In this document: positions 8,064 to 15,683 of the stretch, piece by piece
How positions within the stretch are numbered: position 1 is the first letter of the stretch
Layout: the number at the start of each line of letters is the position of its first letter
Assembly: GCA_945870855.1 (NCBI GenBank)
Contig: CAMBTP010000012.1
Location: 1 to 63,950, forward strand
DNA from: Prosthecobacter debontii
GTDB lineage: Bacteria > Verrucomicrobiota > Verrucomicrobiia > Verrucomicrobiales > Akkermansiaceae
Direction: 5' to 3'
Length of the DNA stretch: 63,950 bases
Position numbers and translations under genes: made by a program
Notes under the pieces: model-generated
What the model saw: the letters and a program-made list of their open reading frames with translations, nothing else
Told to the model about the DNA's origin: nothing
Database searches by the model: none

Positions 8064-8588
8064 TCATCGCACCGCAGCCAAAATCTCCGCTATCTCTGAG
8101 AGGCGGCCGATGCCTTGGTATCCGCAGGCGAGATCGCCCTCGGCGGGGCCGATGAATTCGCAGCCGTCCTGCTTGAGTTGGGCGATGTTGCGTTGGGTGG
8201 CGGGGTGGAGCCACATTTTCCCGTTCATTGCCGGGGCGATAAGGACGCGGGTGGGGCGGGGGAGGGCGAGATAAATCGAGCCCAGCGGATCAGGAGCGAG
8301 GCCGTTAGCGAAATGAGCAAGGCAGTTCGCGGAGGCGGGGGCGACCAGCAGCAGATCTGCGCTGTCAGCGAGCTCGATGTGACCGGGTTTCCAAGAATCC
8401 TTCTCGTCTTCCAGCGAGACGAGCACCGGATTACGAGTGAGTGTCTGAAGGGTGAGGGGAGTGATGAACTCGCAAGCCGAGCGCGACATCACCGCATGAA
8501 CCACATGCCCTGCCTTTACAAGCTGGGACGCGAGGTCGGCAGCTTTATACGCTGCGATGGAACCAGTGATTCCGAGGACGATTTTCAT
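8064..8588 (-). CDS. coaC: Phosphopantothenoylcysteine decarboxylase (CoaC-type flavoprotein)
   Basis: A 174-residue flavoprotein matching the decarboxylase half of CoaBC, which removes CO2 from 4'-phosphopantothenoylcysteine in CoA synthesis. Visible motifs: GITGSIAAYKAADLA at the N-terminus, the FMN/substrate segment SADLLLVAPASANCLAHFANG, the PAMN motif (APAMNGKMW) and the cysteine-containing lid ACGYQGIGRL. The CoaB synthetase domain usually fused C-terminally is absent and not nearby. The ATG at 8588 lies 5 bp beyond the sufS stop; a TTG at 8597 would overlap it. Confidence 0.85.
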   Translation of the reverse strand: MKIVLGITGSIAAYKAADLASQLVKAGHVVHAVMSRSACEFITPLTLQTLTRNPVLVSLEDEKDSWKPGHIELADSADLLLVAPASANCLAHFANGLAPDPLGSIYLALPRPTRVLIAPAMNGKMWLHPATQRNIAQLKQDGCEFIGPAEGDLACGYQGIGRLSEIAEILAAVR

Positions 8589-8593
8589 AAATT

Positions 8594-9796
8594 TCAACGC
8601 AACATCGCGGCGGCTTTTTTGACGGCGGTGGCAAGAGATTCAATATCCTCCATCGTATTGTAAAGTGCGAAGGAGGCGCGGGTGGTGCCTGTGATTCCGA
8701 AGCGTGACATGAGCGGTTGGCAACAGTGGTGGCCGGTGCGGACGGCCACGCCCATCTGGTCGATGAGTGTCCCAAGATCATAGTGGTGGACTCCTTCGAT
8801 GGCGAAGGAAAGCGCGCCGATGCGGTCGGACGGGCCGTATAGACGGATGCCCGGGATTTCTGAAAGGGCTTCGGCGGCGGCAGCGATGAGTTTCTGCTCG
8901 TGATCGTGGATCGCGTCGATACCGATAGATTTCACGTATTCCAACGCGGCGGCGAGGGCGATGGCTCCCTCGATATTCGGCGTGCCGGCTTCGTATTTGA
9001 AAGGGGGATCATTGTAGGTAGTTCCCTCGAAGGTGACCTGCTTGATCATTTCCCCACCGCCTTTCCATGGTGGGAGGGATTTCAAGAGATCGAGCTTACC
9101 CCATAGCACGCCGATGCCTGTGGGGGCATAAACTTTATGGCCGGAGAAGACTAGGAAATCGGCTCCGAGATCGCGCACATCGATGTTTAAGTGCGGTATG
9201 GCTTGCGCCGCGTCGATCAGGACGATGGCTCCGTATTTCTTCGCGGCAGCAGTCATTTCGCGGACGGGATTTACGGTGCCGAAGGCGTTAGAAATCCAGG
9301 TTAAAGCAAAGATTTTCGTCTTCTCAGAAAGGAGATTCGTGAAGGCATTTTGGTCGAGGACGCCGTTTTCATCGCAGGGAATCACCACGAGTTTTGCCCC
9401 GGATCTCTGCGCGAGCATCTGCCAAGGGACGATGTTTGCATGATGCTCTAGAGTGGAAATTAGGATCTCGTCGCCTGCGGAAAGCGAGAGGATATCGGAG
9501 ACTAGGTTGACACCCTCGGTAGCACCGGAAGTGAAGATCACCTCATCGGAAGAAGCTGCGTGGATGTGGGTGGCAATGGTTTCGCGGGCTGCCTCATGGG
9601 CAGCAGTAGCGGCGCGGGCGAGGAAATGGGTGCCGCGGTGGATATTCGAGTTCACCGCCTCGTAGTAGTGCCGCGAGGCATCCAGCACCGCGCGGGGTTT
9701 CTGTGAGGTTGCCGCGTTGTCGAGGTAGACGAGCGGACGGTCGTTTACGGATTTCCCAAGGATAGGGAAGTCGGATTTAAGGGAGGCGGGGAGCAT
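8594..9796 (-). CDS. sufS: Cysteine desulfurase SufS
   Basis: A 400-residue class V aminotransferase-fold enzyme that takes sulfur from cysteine for Fe-S cluster and other sulfur pathways. The PLP lysine is Lys 221 in FSGHKVYAPTG, and the persulfide cysteine is at about 358 in RTGHHCCQPLM, the group II (SufS) arrangement with short catalytic loop. DNAATSQKP and NIHRGTHFL near the N-terminus are also typical. No sufBCD or sufE genes are adjacent. It sits between a small membrane protein gene and coaC on the same strand. Confidence 0.95.
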   Translation of the reverse strand: MLPASLKSDFPILGKSVNDRPLVYLDNAATSQKPRAVLDASRHYYEAVNSNIHRGTHFLARAATAAHEAARETIATHIHAASSDEVIFTSGATEGVNLVSDILSLSAGDEILISTLEHHANIVPWQMLAQRSGAKLVVIPCDENGVLDQNAFTNLLSEKTKIFALTWISNAFGTVNPVREMTAAAKKYGAIVLIDAAQAIPHLNIDVRDLGADFLVFSGHKVYAPTGIGVLWGKLDLLKSLPPWKGGGEMIKQVTFEGTTYNDPPFKYEAGTPNIEGAIALAAALEYVKSIGIDAIHDHEQKLIAAAAEALSEIPGIRLYGPSDRIGALSFAIEGVHHYDLGTLIDQMGVAVRTGHHCCQPLMSRFGITGTTRASFALYNTMEDIESLATAVKKAAAMLR

Positions 9797-9810
9797 GATG
9801 AGTAGTGCCG

Positions 9811-9838
9811 AGTGAGAAGTGAGAAGTTAGAAGTGATC
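9811..9838. repeat. Heptamer short tandem repeat (AGTGAGA-type)
   Basis: Four consecutive 7-mers, AGTGAGA, AGTGAGA, AGTTAGA and AGTGATC, occupy 9811-9838. The TAA stop codon of the membrane protein gene at 9827 lies inside the third unit, so the array overlaps the end of a reading frame and the gap to sufS. Confidence 0.7.
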
Positions 9839-10390
9839 AGAAGATGATTTAGCAATGAGATTAGGCTGCAATGGCTGCGTAGAAGGTTCGATTTTTATCC
9901 TGCGGTTTCGTATCCATCGGCGAACTGCGTCGTAGATTGCGCCCGGCCCTTCGGTCAGCCACCAGTAGATTCCGAGTGGAATGGAAAGGAACAAAGAGAA
10001 TTTTTTAAGAATGACCCATGATGAAGGCATCGCTTGAGTTGTCGCCAATTCGATCCAAGCCCAGCAAACTAAATGGCTGAGAGTGAAAGCGCTGATAAAA
10101 ACCACGGGGATTGCTGCGATCCTCGGAAGGCGAAGAAACCAAGTGAAAATTCGTCCAATAGCGGCCGCAGGGGTGAAGATACCCCAGCCGATAAGAACAC
10201 AGGGAGTGGCGATGAGGAAAATACCCGCCGGATAGGCAATAGGGCTCCCGATCCCATAATTCCCGATTATGGCAATCAGCATGAGAAGGAAGTAGATCAG
10301 TGTCCAACACACACAACCCACCACTAAGGCGAGCACAACAGCAAGAAAGTGCCGAAATGCAAACAGGAGGACGGTTAGGATTGCTTTCAA
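9827..10390 (-). CDS. Hypothetical polytopic membrane protein
   Basis: A 187-residue protein with about five hydrophobic segments, including ALVVGCVCWTLIYFLLMLIA, the IFLIATPCVLIGWGIF segment and AIPVVFISAFTLSHLVCWAW, followed by a basic region RRWIRNRRIKIE and a polar C-terminus. No family is recognised. The start appears to be TTG at 10390, 2 bp after the fabD stop, suggesting co-transcription with fabD; a later ATG (MLIAIIG) would remove the first membrane span. Confidence 0.55.
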   Translation of the reverse strand: MKAILTVLLFAFRHFLAVVLALVVGCVCWTLIYFLLMLIAIIGNYGIGSPIAYPAGIFLIATPCVLIGWGIFTPAAAIGRIFTWFLRLPRIAAIPVVFISAFTLSHLVCWAWIELATTQAMPSSWVILKKFSLFLSIPLGIYWWLTEGPGAIYDAVRRWIRNRRIKIEPSTQPLQPNLIAKSSSDHF

Positions 10391-10392
10391 AC

Positions 10393-11319
10393 TCAGGAAA
10401 GTTTTTCTACAGCGGCTTCTAGCGAGGGGATGTCCTCAACTGAAATGACCGTAGCATCGGGAGCGATTTTCGCAACTAGTCCTGCGATAACCTTTCCGGG
10501 GCCGATCTCGATGAAGAGCGTGTGACCTTGGGCGACGAGATATTGGATGGACTCGATCCAGCGCACGGAGCCGGTGACCTGCGAGGTGAGGGTGGCGCGG
10601 ATTTCATCCACTGAGGATACGGGGGAAGCGGTGAAATTCGCGACTACGGGAATGGCAGGTGCGGCGATGAAGGTTTCAGCGAGCACGGCGGCGAGTTTTT
10701 CCTGAGCGGTGGCCATGAGGCTGGAGTGGTAGGCTCCGGCAACGTTGAGCTTGATCGCGCGACGGATACCGAAGTCTTTGGCTTGGGCCACGGCGGTATC
10801 GATGTTCGCGCTGGCTCCGGATAGCACGATTTGGCCGGGAGCGTTGAGATTTGCGACATCGACGTCAGTGGCGGCAGCGAGTTCGCGGATTTTCAGCTCC
10901 TCACCGCCGATGAGGGCAGCCATGGCACCGTCAGTAGCTTTACAGGCTTCCTCCATGAAAGTGCCGCGCTGGGAGACGAGTTTGAGGCCATCCAGGAAAG
11001 AGAAAGTCCCGGCAGCGGCGTGGGCGGTGAACTCACCGAGCGAGAGTCCTGCGGCAGCGGCAGGTTGGAAGTTTGAGAGACGCTCTTTCAGCAGCGCGAG
11101 ACCGATGAGACCATGTAAGTAAAGAGCAGGCTGGCAGCGGGAGGTGGCGGTCAGGCTTTCTTCCGGTCCATCGAACATGATCGAGGTAATTGAGTAGCCT
11201 AGCGCTTCATCGGCCTGATGGGCGAGGTCACGTGCAGTCGCGGAGGATTCGATCCAATCGCGTGCCATACCGATTTTCTGTGCGCCTTGTCCGGAGAAGA
11301 GGATAACGGGTTGAGTCAT
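10393..11319 (-). CDS. fabD: Malonyl CoA-acyl carrier protein transacylase
   Basis: A 308-residue enzyme that transfers malonyl from CoA to ACP for fatty acid synthesis. The nucleophile is Ser 93 in AAGLSLGEF, Arg 118 in SQRG binds the malonyl carboxylate, and His 198 in GAYHSSLM completes the dyad. The N-terminal FSGQGAQKIGM motif is diagnostic. The nucleophile motif is GLSLG rather than the commonest GHSLG. No other fab genes are nearby. It heads a leftward run of genes and is divergent from the ABC ATPase gene. Confidence 0.93.
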   Translation of the reverse strand: MTQPVILFSGQGAQKIGMARDWIESSATARDLAHQADEALGYSITSIMFDGPEESLTATSRCQPALYLHGLIGLALLKERLSNFQPAAAAGLSLGEFTAHAAAGTFSFLDGLKLVSQRGTFMEEACKATDGAMAALIGGEELKIRELAAATDVDVANLNAPGQIVLSGASANIDTAVAQAKDFGIRRAIKLNVAGAYHSSLMATAQEKLAAVLAETFIAAPAIPVVANFTASPVSSVDEIRATLTSQVTGSVRWIESIQYLVAQGHTLFIEIGPGKVIAGLVAKIAPDATVISVEDIPSLEAAVEKLS

Positions 11320-11348
11320 GTCCTTTTCTAAAGTCAGTGAAGCAAAAG

Positions 11349-11372
11349 ATTAAACCCTAAACTTCAAACTCC
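11349..11372. repeat. Heptamer short tandem repeat (TTTAAAG-like, reverse orientation)
   Basis: ATTAAAC, CCTAAAC and TTCAAAC follow one another with 7-bp periodicity in the divergent region between fabD and the ABC ATPase gene. In reverse complement they read GTTTGAA GTTTAGG GTTTAAT, a degenerate form of the arrays at 33653 and 34465. Confidence 0.55.
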
Positions 11373-11427
11373 AGAAATTGCTTTCTGAATCTCGGGCGAG
11401 GTGCATCTTGGCAGCGTGAGCGAGGCT

Positions 11428-12084
11428 ATGATTGAAACATGGGATCTGCACCGGAGTTACCGGATCGGTAAGAAATCCATCGAGGTGTTGCATGGGGTGA
11501 ACCTGAGCATCGCCAAGGGCGAAAAAGTGTTCCTCTGTGGGCCAAGCGGCGCGGGGAAGACGACCTTGCTCTACACGCTCGCGGGACTCGAAAGTCCGGA
11601 GCGGGGGATTGTGCGCATCGCTGGTACCGATCTCTATTCACTAGGGCGGAAGGCGCAGGCAAAATTCCGCAATCAATCCATCGGCTACGTTTTCCAAAAC
11701 TACCATCTACTGCCCGAACTGACCGCCGTGGAGAACGTCGCAGTGCCTGGAGCGATCGCTGGAATCAATCGCACGGAGGAGGCGATGATCGCGCTGGAGC
11801 GGGTGGGCTTACAGGATCGAGCCGATCACCTGCCCTCCGAATTGTCCGGCGGTGAGCAGCAGCGGGTGGCCATCGCGAGGGCGATTGTGAATCAGCCGGC
11901 AGTGCTTTTCGCGGATGAACCGACCGGAAACTTGGATTCAAACACGAGTAAAGAAATTATGGAAATTCTTCTAAAACTCGCTGATGAGCATGGAGTAACG
12001 TTAATTGTTGTAACGCATGATCAAAACTTGGCGAAGGTGGGGGATCGGACTCTGATTATTAAAGACGGGAAGATTAGCGAGTGA
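11428..12084 (+). CDS. ABC transporter ATP-binding protein, LolD/MacB-like
   Basis: A 218-residue ATPase with all hallmarks in order: Walker A GPSGAGKTT, Q-loop YVFQNYHLLPEL, signature LSGGEQQRVAIARA, Walker B VLFADEPTGNLD and switch VVTHD. The spacing and the DEPTGNLDS variant place it in the LolD/MacB/FtsE group that drives lipoprotein sorting or mechanotransmission permeases. No FtsX/LolCE-type permease gene is adjacent, so its partner lies elsewhere. The ATG at 11428 is used because the nine preceding codons do not fit the family. Confidence 0.85.
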   Translation: MIETWDLHRSYRIGKKSIEVLHGVNLSIAKGEKVFLCGPSGAGKTTLLYTLAGLESPERGIVRIAGTDLYSLGRKAQAKFRNQSIGYVFQNYHLLPELTAVENVAVPGAIAGINRTEEAMIALERVGLQDRADHLPSELSGGEQQRVAIARAIVNQPAVLFADEPTGNLDSNTSKEIMEILLKLADEHGVTLIVVTHDQNLAKVGDRTLIIKDGKISE

Positions 12085-12184
12085 TTGGAGCGTTCGTTTG
12101 AAAATTTATAATCTAAGCCGAGGCGAGGGATTTTACCGTGCGGTGGGCGCGACGTGGCAGACGGGCGTCAGCCACTCCTTGGAA

Positions 12185-13498
12185 CTACTCGAAGTATTTC
12201 TTGAGGGCGCGTTGCTCGTCGGGGGCGAGGGAGTCGCGCCAGACGCGGTCGCCGCCTTTGCCCTCGGCGGCGGCCCCACCAGCAGCGGCTTTTGAGGCGG
12301 ATTCGTCCGCACTGTGCTTGCTGTTCTGGAGTTGCAGGAGATCACCGGGGGTGGAGCGGGAAAGATCTTCGGTATCGAGGCCGGTGAGTTCGCCAACATC
12401 TAGAGGGTCTTTGCCATTGCGCAGGACGTTGGGATCATGTCCTGGGCCGCGGTCGATCCCTCCGGAGCCCTTACCTTCACCTTCACCTTCACCATTTTCT
12501 TCGCCTTCGCCTTCGCCTTCTCCCTTTCCGCCTTGGCAGTCCTTACATTTTTGCAGTGAATCCATGAGTTTTTCCATGCCCTCCTTCATCTGTTTCATCT
12601 GCTCGGGGGTGAGTTTCCCTAGATCCTTGGGATCGAGTTTAGATAACTGGTCGAGGAGTTCCGGGTTCGGCTTCATGGCTCCAGTTTGAAGACCTTCAAG
12701 CGCCTGTTCGAATTGCTCAGCGAGCTTCTGTTTCTGCTGGACGTTGAGTTTATCGGCATTTTCCGCAAGGGCTTCGAGGGCGCTGCCGGCTTCGGAAAGA
12801 TCGCGATCCAGCTTTTCCATATTCGAATTGTGGGATTCCTCAAGGCTGTCGGTGGCTTCCAACGAGGGGTGACTGAACCATTCCTCCTCCTCCTGTGCAC
12901 GGAGCTCTTCCAGCCGTTTTTCCACTTCCTCAATGTATTCCTCATCGACCATGGCATCCTCGGCGAGTTGCTCGAGCTGGGATTCAATCTGCGACCAAGC
13001 CTGAGGCTGGCTGGACGGGGCGGGGGAAGCGGCTTTTCTGGAGCTGATTGGCACCAGCAGACCGACGGCGAGCAGGGCAACCGAAGCGAGAGGGGGCGCC
13101 AGCGTCTTCGGAAGGTGCCATTTCAGACATTTCGGGAGGGAAACAGGTGGTGACGGCCACAGGGAAATCCCCGCATTTGCGGATGAAAGCGCGGAGTGCA
13201 AGCCGGCATCGGCTTCAATTCTAACGAGTGCTTGTTCGGGTTTCTCGAAACGCTTCGCCACCAGAACTAGCGCTACCACAGCCGTGATCACAAGGCATGC
13301 GGCTAGTGAGATCGCTATAACAGCAAGCGGAATATGAGATAACTCGCGGCGCAAAATCAATGTAGCAACAGCTCCGAGCACCGAAACGATCAGCAACGGT
13401 GCGGAAAGCGCCTGCAGAAACCAACCGAGATTAATCCTGCGGGAAAGTGCGGACGATTGATCGATCCAGTATTTGCGGTTTCTGCCGTCATTAGACAT
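12185..13498 (-). CDS. Hypothetical membrane protein with acidic, Gly/Glu-rich tail
   Basis: A 437-residue protein. Two membrane segments lie near residues 25-80 and a third near 135-155 (LAPPLASVALLAVGLLVPIS). It continues with a long acidic coiled-coil region of heptad-like LEELRAQ and ALEALAENADKL segments, then a low-complexity EGEGEGEENGEGEGEG stretch. The layout resembles DUF4175-like proteins that often sit with MoxR ATPase and DUF58/VWA genes, but none of those are here. The ATG at 13498 is chosen over an upstream frame without hydrophobic start. Function unknown. Confidence 0.6.
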   Translation of the reverse strand: MSNDGRNRKYWIDQSSALSRRINLGWFLQALSAPLLIVSVLGAVATLILRRELSHIPLAVIAISLAACLVITAVVALVLVAKRFEKPEQALVRIEADAGLHSALSSANAGISLWPSPPVSLPKCLKWHLPKTLAPPLASVALLAVGLLVPISSRKAASPAPSSQPQAWSQIESQLEQLAEDAMVDEEYIEEVEKRLEELRAQEEEEWFSHPSLEATDSLEESHNSNMEKLDRDLSEAGSALEALAENADKLNVQQKQKLAEQFEQALEGLQTGAMKPNPELLDQLSKLDPKDLGKLTPEQMKQMKEGMEKLMDSLQKCKDCQGGKGEGEGEGEENGEGEGEGKGSGGIDRGPGHDPNVLRNGKDPLDVGELTGLDTEDLSRSTPGDLLQLQNSKHSADESASKAAAGGAAAEGKGGDRVWRDSLAPDEQRALKKYFE

Positions 13499-13851
13499 GG
13501 CGGTAGCATAAACGCTTTGCTCACGGATACGATTGAAAATTCCGAACGAAATCCTAATAGCAGGCTTGTCGGCAGTCACTTGAGCCTTGTTCTTGAGGTG
13601 CTGGGGCATTTCACCATATTTGACTTTGGATTACATATATTGTAACAAGTTGTAATACTGCCCAATCACAAGGGGTTGTGATACGGGAATATCCAGACAA
13701 TCTGCGATACGCAAGTCCGCTATTTCTATGAGGAAAAACCACACTGCCTCGCCTTTGTGGTTAGAAATCAGGATTTCGATCATCGCCGCCATGAAAATGC
13801 CTGATGTTCCGGCTTTGCAAAAGACGTTTTCGAGCGAATATCCGCGTGTTT
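13499..13851. other. Divergent intergenic region with an operator-like palindrome
   Basis: About 350 bases between two divergent genes. It contains ATCACAA-gggg-TTGTGAT, a perfect 7-bp inverted repeat at 13665-13682, and just left of it a direct repeat TTGTAA-caag-TTGTAA. Both look like regulator-binding sites. No convincing reading frame is present. Confidence 0.4.
13665..13682. promoter_or_regulatory. Candidate operator palindrome ATCACAA-N4-TTGTGAT
   Basis: A perfect 7-bp inverted repeat with a 4-bp centre lies about 170 bp upstream of the S10 carboxypeptidase start and about the same distance from the divergent membrane protein gene. The symmetry suits a dimeric HTH regulator; which gene it serves is not shown. 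Confidence 0.3.
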
Positions 13852-15357
13852 ATGATTCACCCATTAAAAAAACCGCTCCTGCTTCTAGCCATAGCCCTGC
13901 TCCATCCGGTTTCCGCGCAGGAAAAACCAGCCGATGAGGCGAAAAAACCGGATTCCAAAGAAGCACCTGAGAAGAAATTGGAGCCTGTTTCGATCAAGTC
14001 TAAGGTTACCATCGCCGGGAAATCCGTCCCCTACACCGCCACAACTGGAAAACTGATCCTGCGCGATGCCAAGGGAGCCGCGAAGGCTTCTGTTTTCCAC
14101 ATCACCTACACCCGCGACGGGATCGAGGACACTAAGAACAGGCCGGTAATGTTTGCTTTCAACGGTGGGCCAGGTTCGTCATCCGTGTGGTTGCATCTTG
14201 GGATTTTGGGACCAAAGCGAATCGCGTTCCCCGGTGATGGCACGCAGCCCATAGATCCCCCTGCCCGTCTGATCGACAACGATATGAGCCTGCTCGATGT
14301 CTGCGACCTTGTTTTCATCGACCCCGTTTCCACGGGCTACAGTCGCGCGGAAAAAGACGGCAACCCCAAGGATTTCCACGGATTGCAATCGGATATCAAT
14401 TCGGTGGGCGATTTCATTCGCATCTGGATTACCGAGAACAAGCGCTGGGCTTCGCCGAAATATCTATGCGGCGAGTCCTACGGCGGGATTCGCGCGGCGG
14501 GACTAGCGCAACATTTGCAGGATCGCTATGGGATGAGTCTAAACGGCGTGGTTTTGCTGTCATCGCTGCTCGATTACCGCACCCTAATCGGTGCCCAGGG
14601 CAGCCAGCTTTCCGACCAGGTTTACCTGCCCACCTTCGCTACCACTGCGCACTTCCACAAAAAAATTACAGGCGACCGTGAGGCGATCCTAAAAGAAGCC
14701 CGGGAGTTTGCGTTCGGCGATTACGGCGTGGCCTTGATGAAGGGCAATGCGATATCCAAAGAGGAAAAGGAAACGGTTGCTGCGAAGCTTTCCAAGCTCA
14801 CCGGCATACCGGCGGAGACGTGGATACGTAAAAGCTTGAGGATCGATCCTTCTGAGTTCCGCAAGGAATTGCTCCGTGATGAAGGCAAAGTCATTGGGCG
14901 TTTCGATGCTCGGGTCGCTTGGGCATCGACTGCGCCAAACGCGACTTCTGCAGAATACGACCCCTCTTACTCTCTCGCCATAGGTGCGTTCTCGACCGCG
15001 ATGCTTGCCTATCTCGGTGACGAACTTGGCTGGAAAGAAGACCAGCCTTACGAAGTCCTGACGGGTGTCGGGCCGTGGAGTTACGGCTCGGACAACAGCA
15101 TAGTAAATCTCACGGGAAGGATCTCCTCCGCGTTGCGAGACAATCCCAAACTGCGTATCCTGGTGATGGGTGCGCATGCGGATCTGGCCACTCCGCCGGA
15201 AGGAGTCCCCTACTCGCTCAGGCAGGAACTGGATCTACCTGAAGACCTGCGTAAACAGTTCACCTTCACCTATTACGATGCCGGACACATGTTTTACATC
15301 AACCCTCCGGATCTAGTAAAAGCTCGCGCGGATCTGGTGAATTTTTTGAAACCGTAG
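13852..15357 (+). CDS. Secreted S10-family serine carboxypeptidase
   Basis: A 501-residue exported protein with a signal peptide (IHPLKKPLLLLAIALLHP to SAQ). Family S10 motifs are all visible: the oxyanion/substrate region AFNGGPGSSSVW, the nucleophile CGESYGG, the Asp in GAHADLATPP and the His in YDAGHMFY near the C-terminus. S10 enzymes release C-terminal residues from peptides; bacterial members are exported. A longer upstream frame lacks a signal, so the ATG at 13852 is preferred. It stands alone, preceded by a palindrome-containing region and followed by a repeat-like spacer. Confidence 0.88.
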   Translation: MIHPLKKPLLLLAIALLHPVSAQEKPADEAKKPDSKEAPEKKLEPVSIKSKVTIAGKSVPYTATTGKLILRDAKGAAKASVFHITYTRDGIEDTKNRPVMFAFNGGPGSSSVWLHLGILGPKRIAFPGDGTQPIDPPARLIDNDMSLLDVCDLVFIDPVSTGYSRAEKDGNPKDFHGLQSDINSVGDFIRIWITENKRWASPKYLCGESYGGIRAAGLAQHLQDRYGMSLNGVVLLSSLLDYRTLIGAQGSQLSDQVYLPTFATTAHFHKKITGDREAILKEAREFAFGDYGVALMKGNAISKEEKETVAAKLSKLTGIPAETWIRKSLRIDPSEFRKELLRDEGKVIGRFDARVAWASTAPNATSAEYDPSYSLAIGAFSTAMLAYLGDELGWKEDQPYEVLTGVGPWSYGSDNSIVNLTGRISSALRDNPKLRILVMGAHADLATPPEGVPYSLRQELDLPEDLRKQFTFTYYDAGHMFYINPPDLVKARADLVNFLKP

Positions 15358-15370
15358 GACGGTAGAAGGT

Positions 15371-15643
15371 CGCAGAGGGAACGCAGAGCCTTGCTTGTGG
15401 GAAGATAGGAAATTTGGGAAACCGATGGAACTGCTAGGTTTGCCCAACGGGTGAAATGGTAGGGTCGTTTTGACAAAACGACCCACCCTGTGCGCACAAC
15501 CTCATCTAATATCCGTGTCTCAACCTTTGGCGGCGTAGATGCGGAGCTTTCCTCCCATCACCGTGCAGCCACACGCGGCGTGGGTTATTTTATCAAAATG
15601 ACCCTACCGCGAAACATAAAATCTTCTCCGCGATCCCTCTGCG
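15371..15643. repeat. Degenerate inverted-repeat element in intergenic spacer
   Basis: The 326-bp gap 15358-15683 has no gene but nested inverted repeats. The outer arms are cgcagagggaacgc (15371) and gcgatccctctgcg (15630). The inner arms are gtagggtcgttttgac near 15460 and a matching inverted copy near 15590-15607 (atcaaaatgaccctac). The left inner arm sits in a perfect palindrome GGGTCGTTTTG-a-CAAAACGACCC (15462-15484). Motifs such as cgcagaggga-cgc recur in intergenic repeats of many environmental bacteria. It is interpreted as a decayed miniature element or repeat cluster. Confidence 0.5.
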
Positions 15644-15683
15644 CCTGCGGTGTGAAAACCTGAGATCTCCTCCACATTACCAA

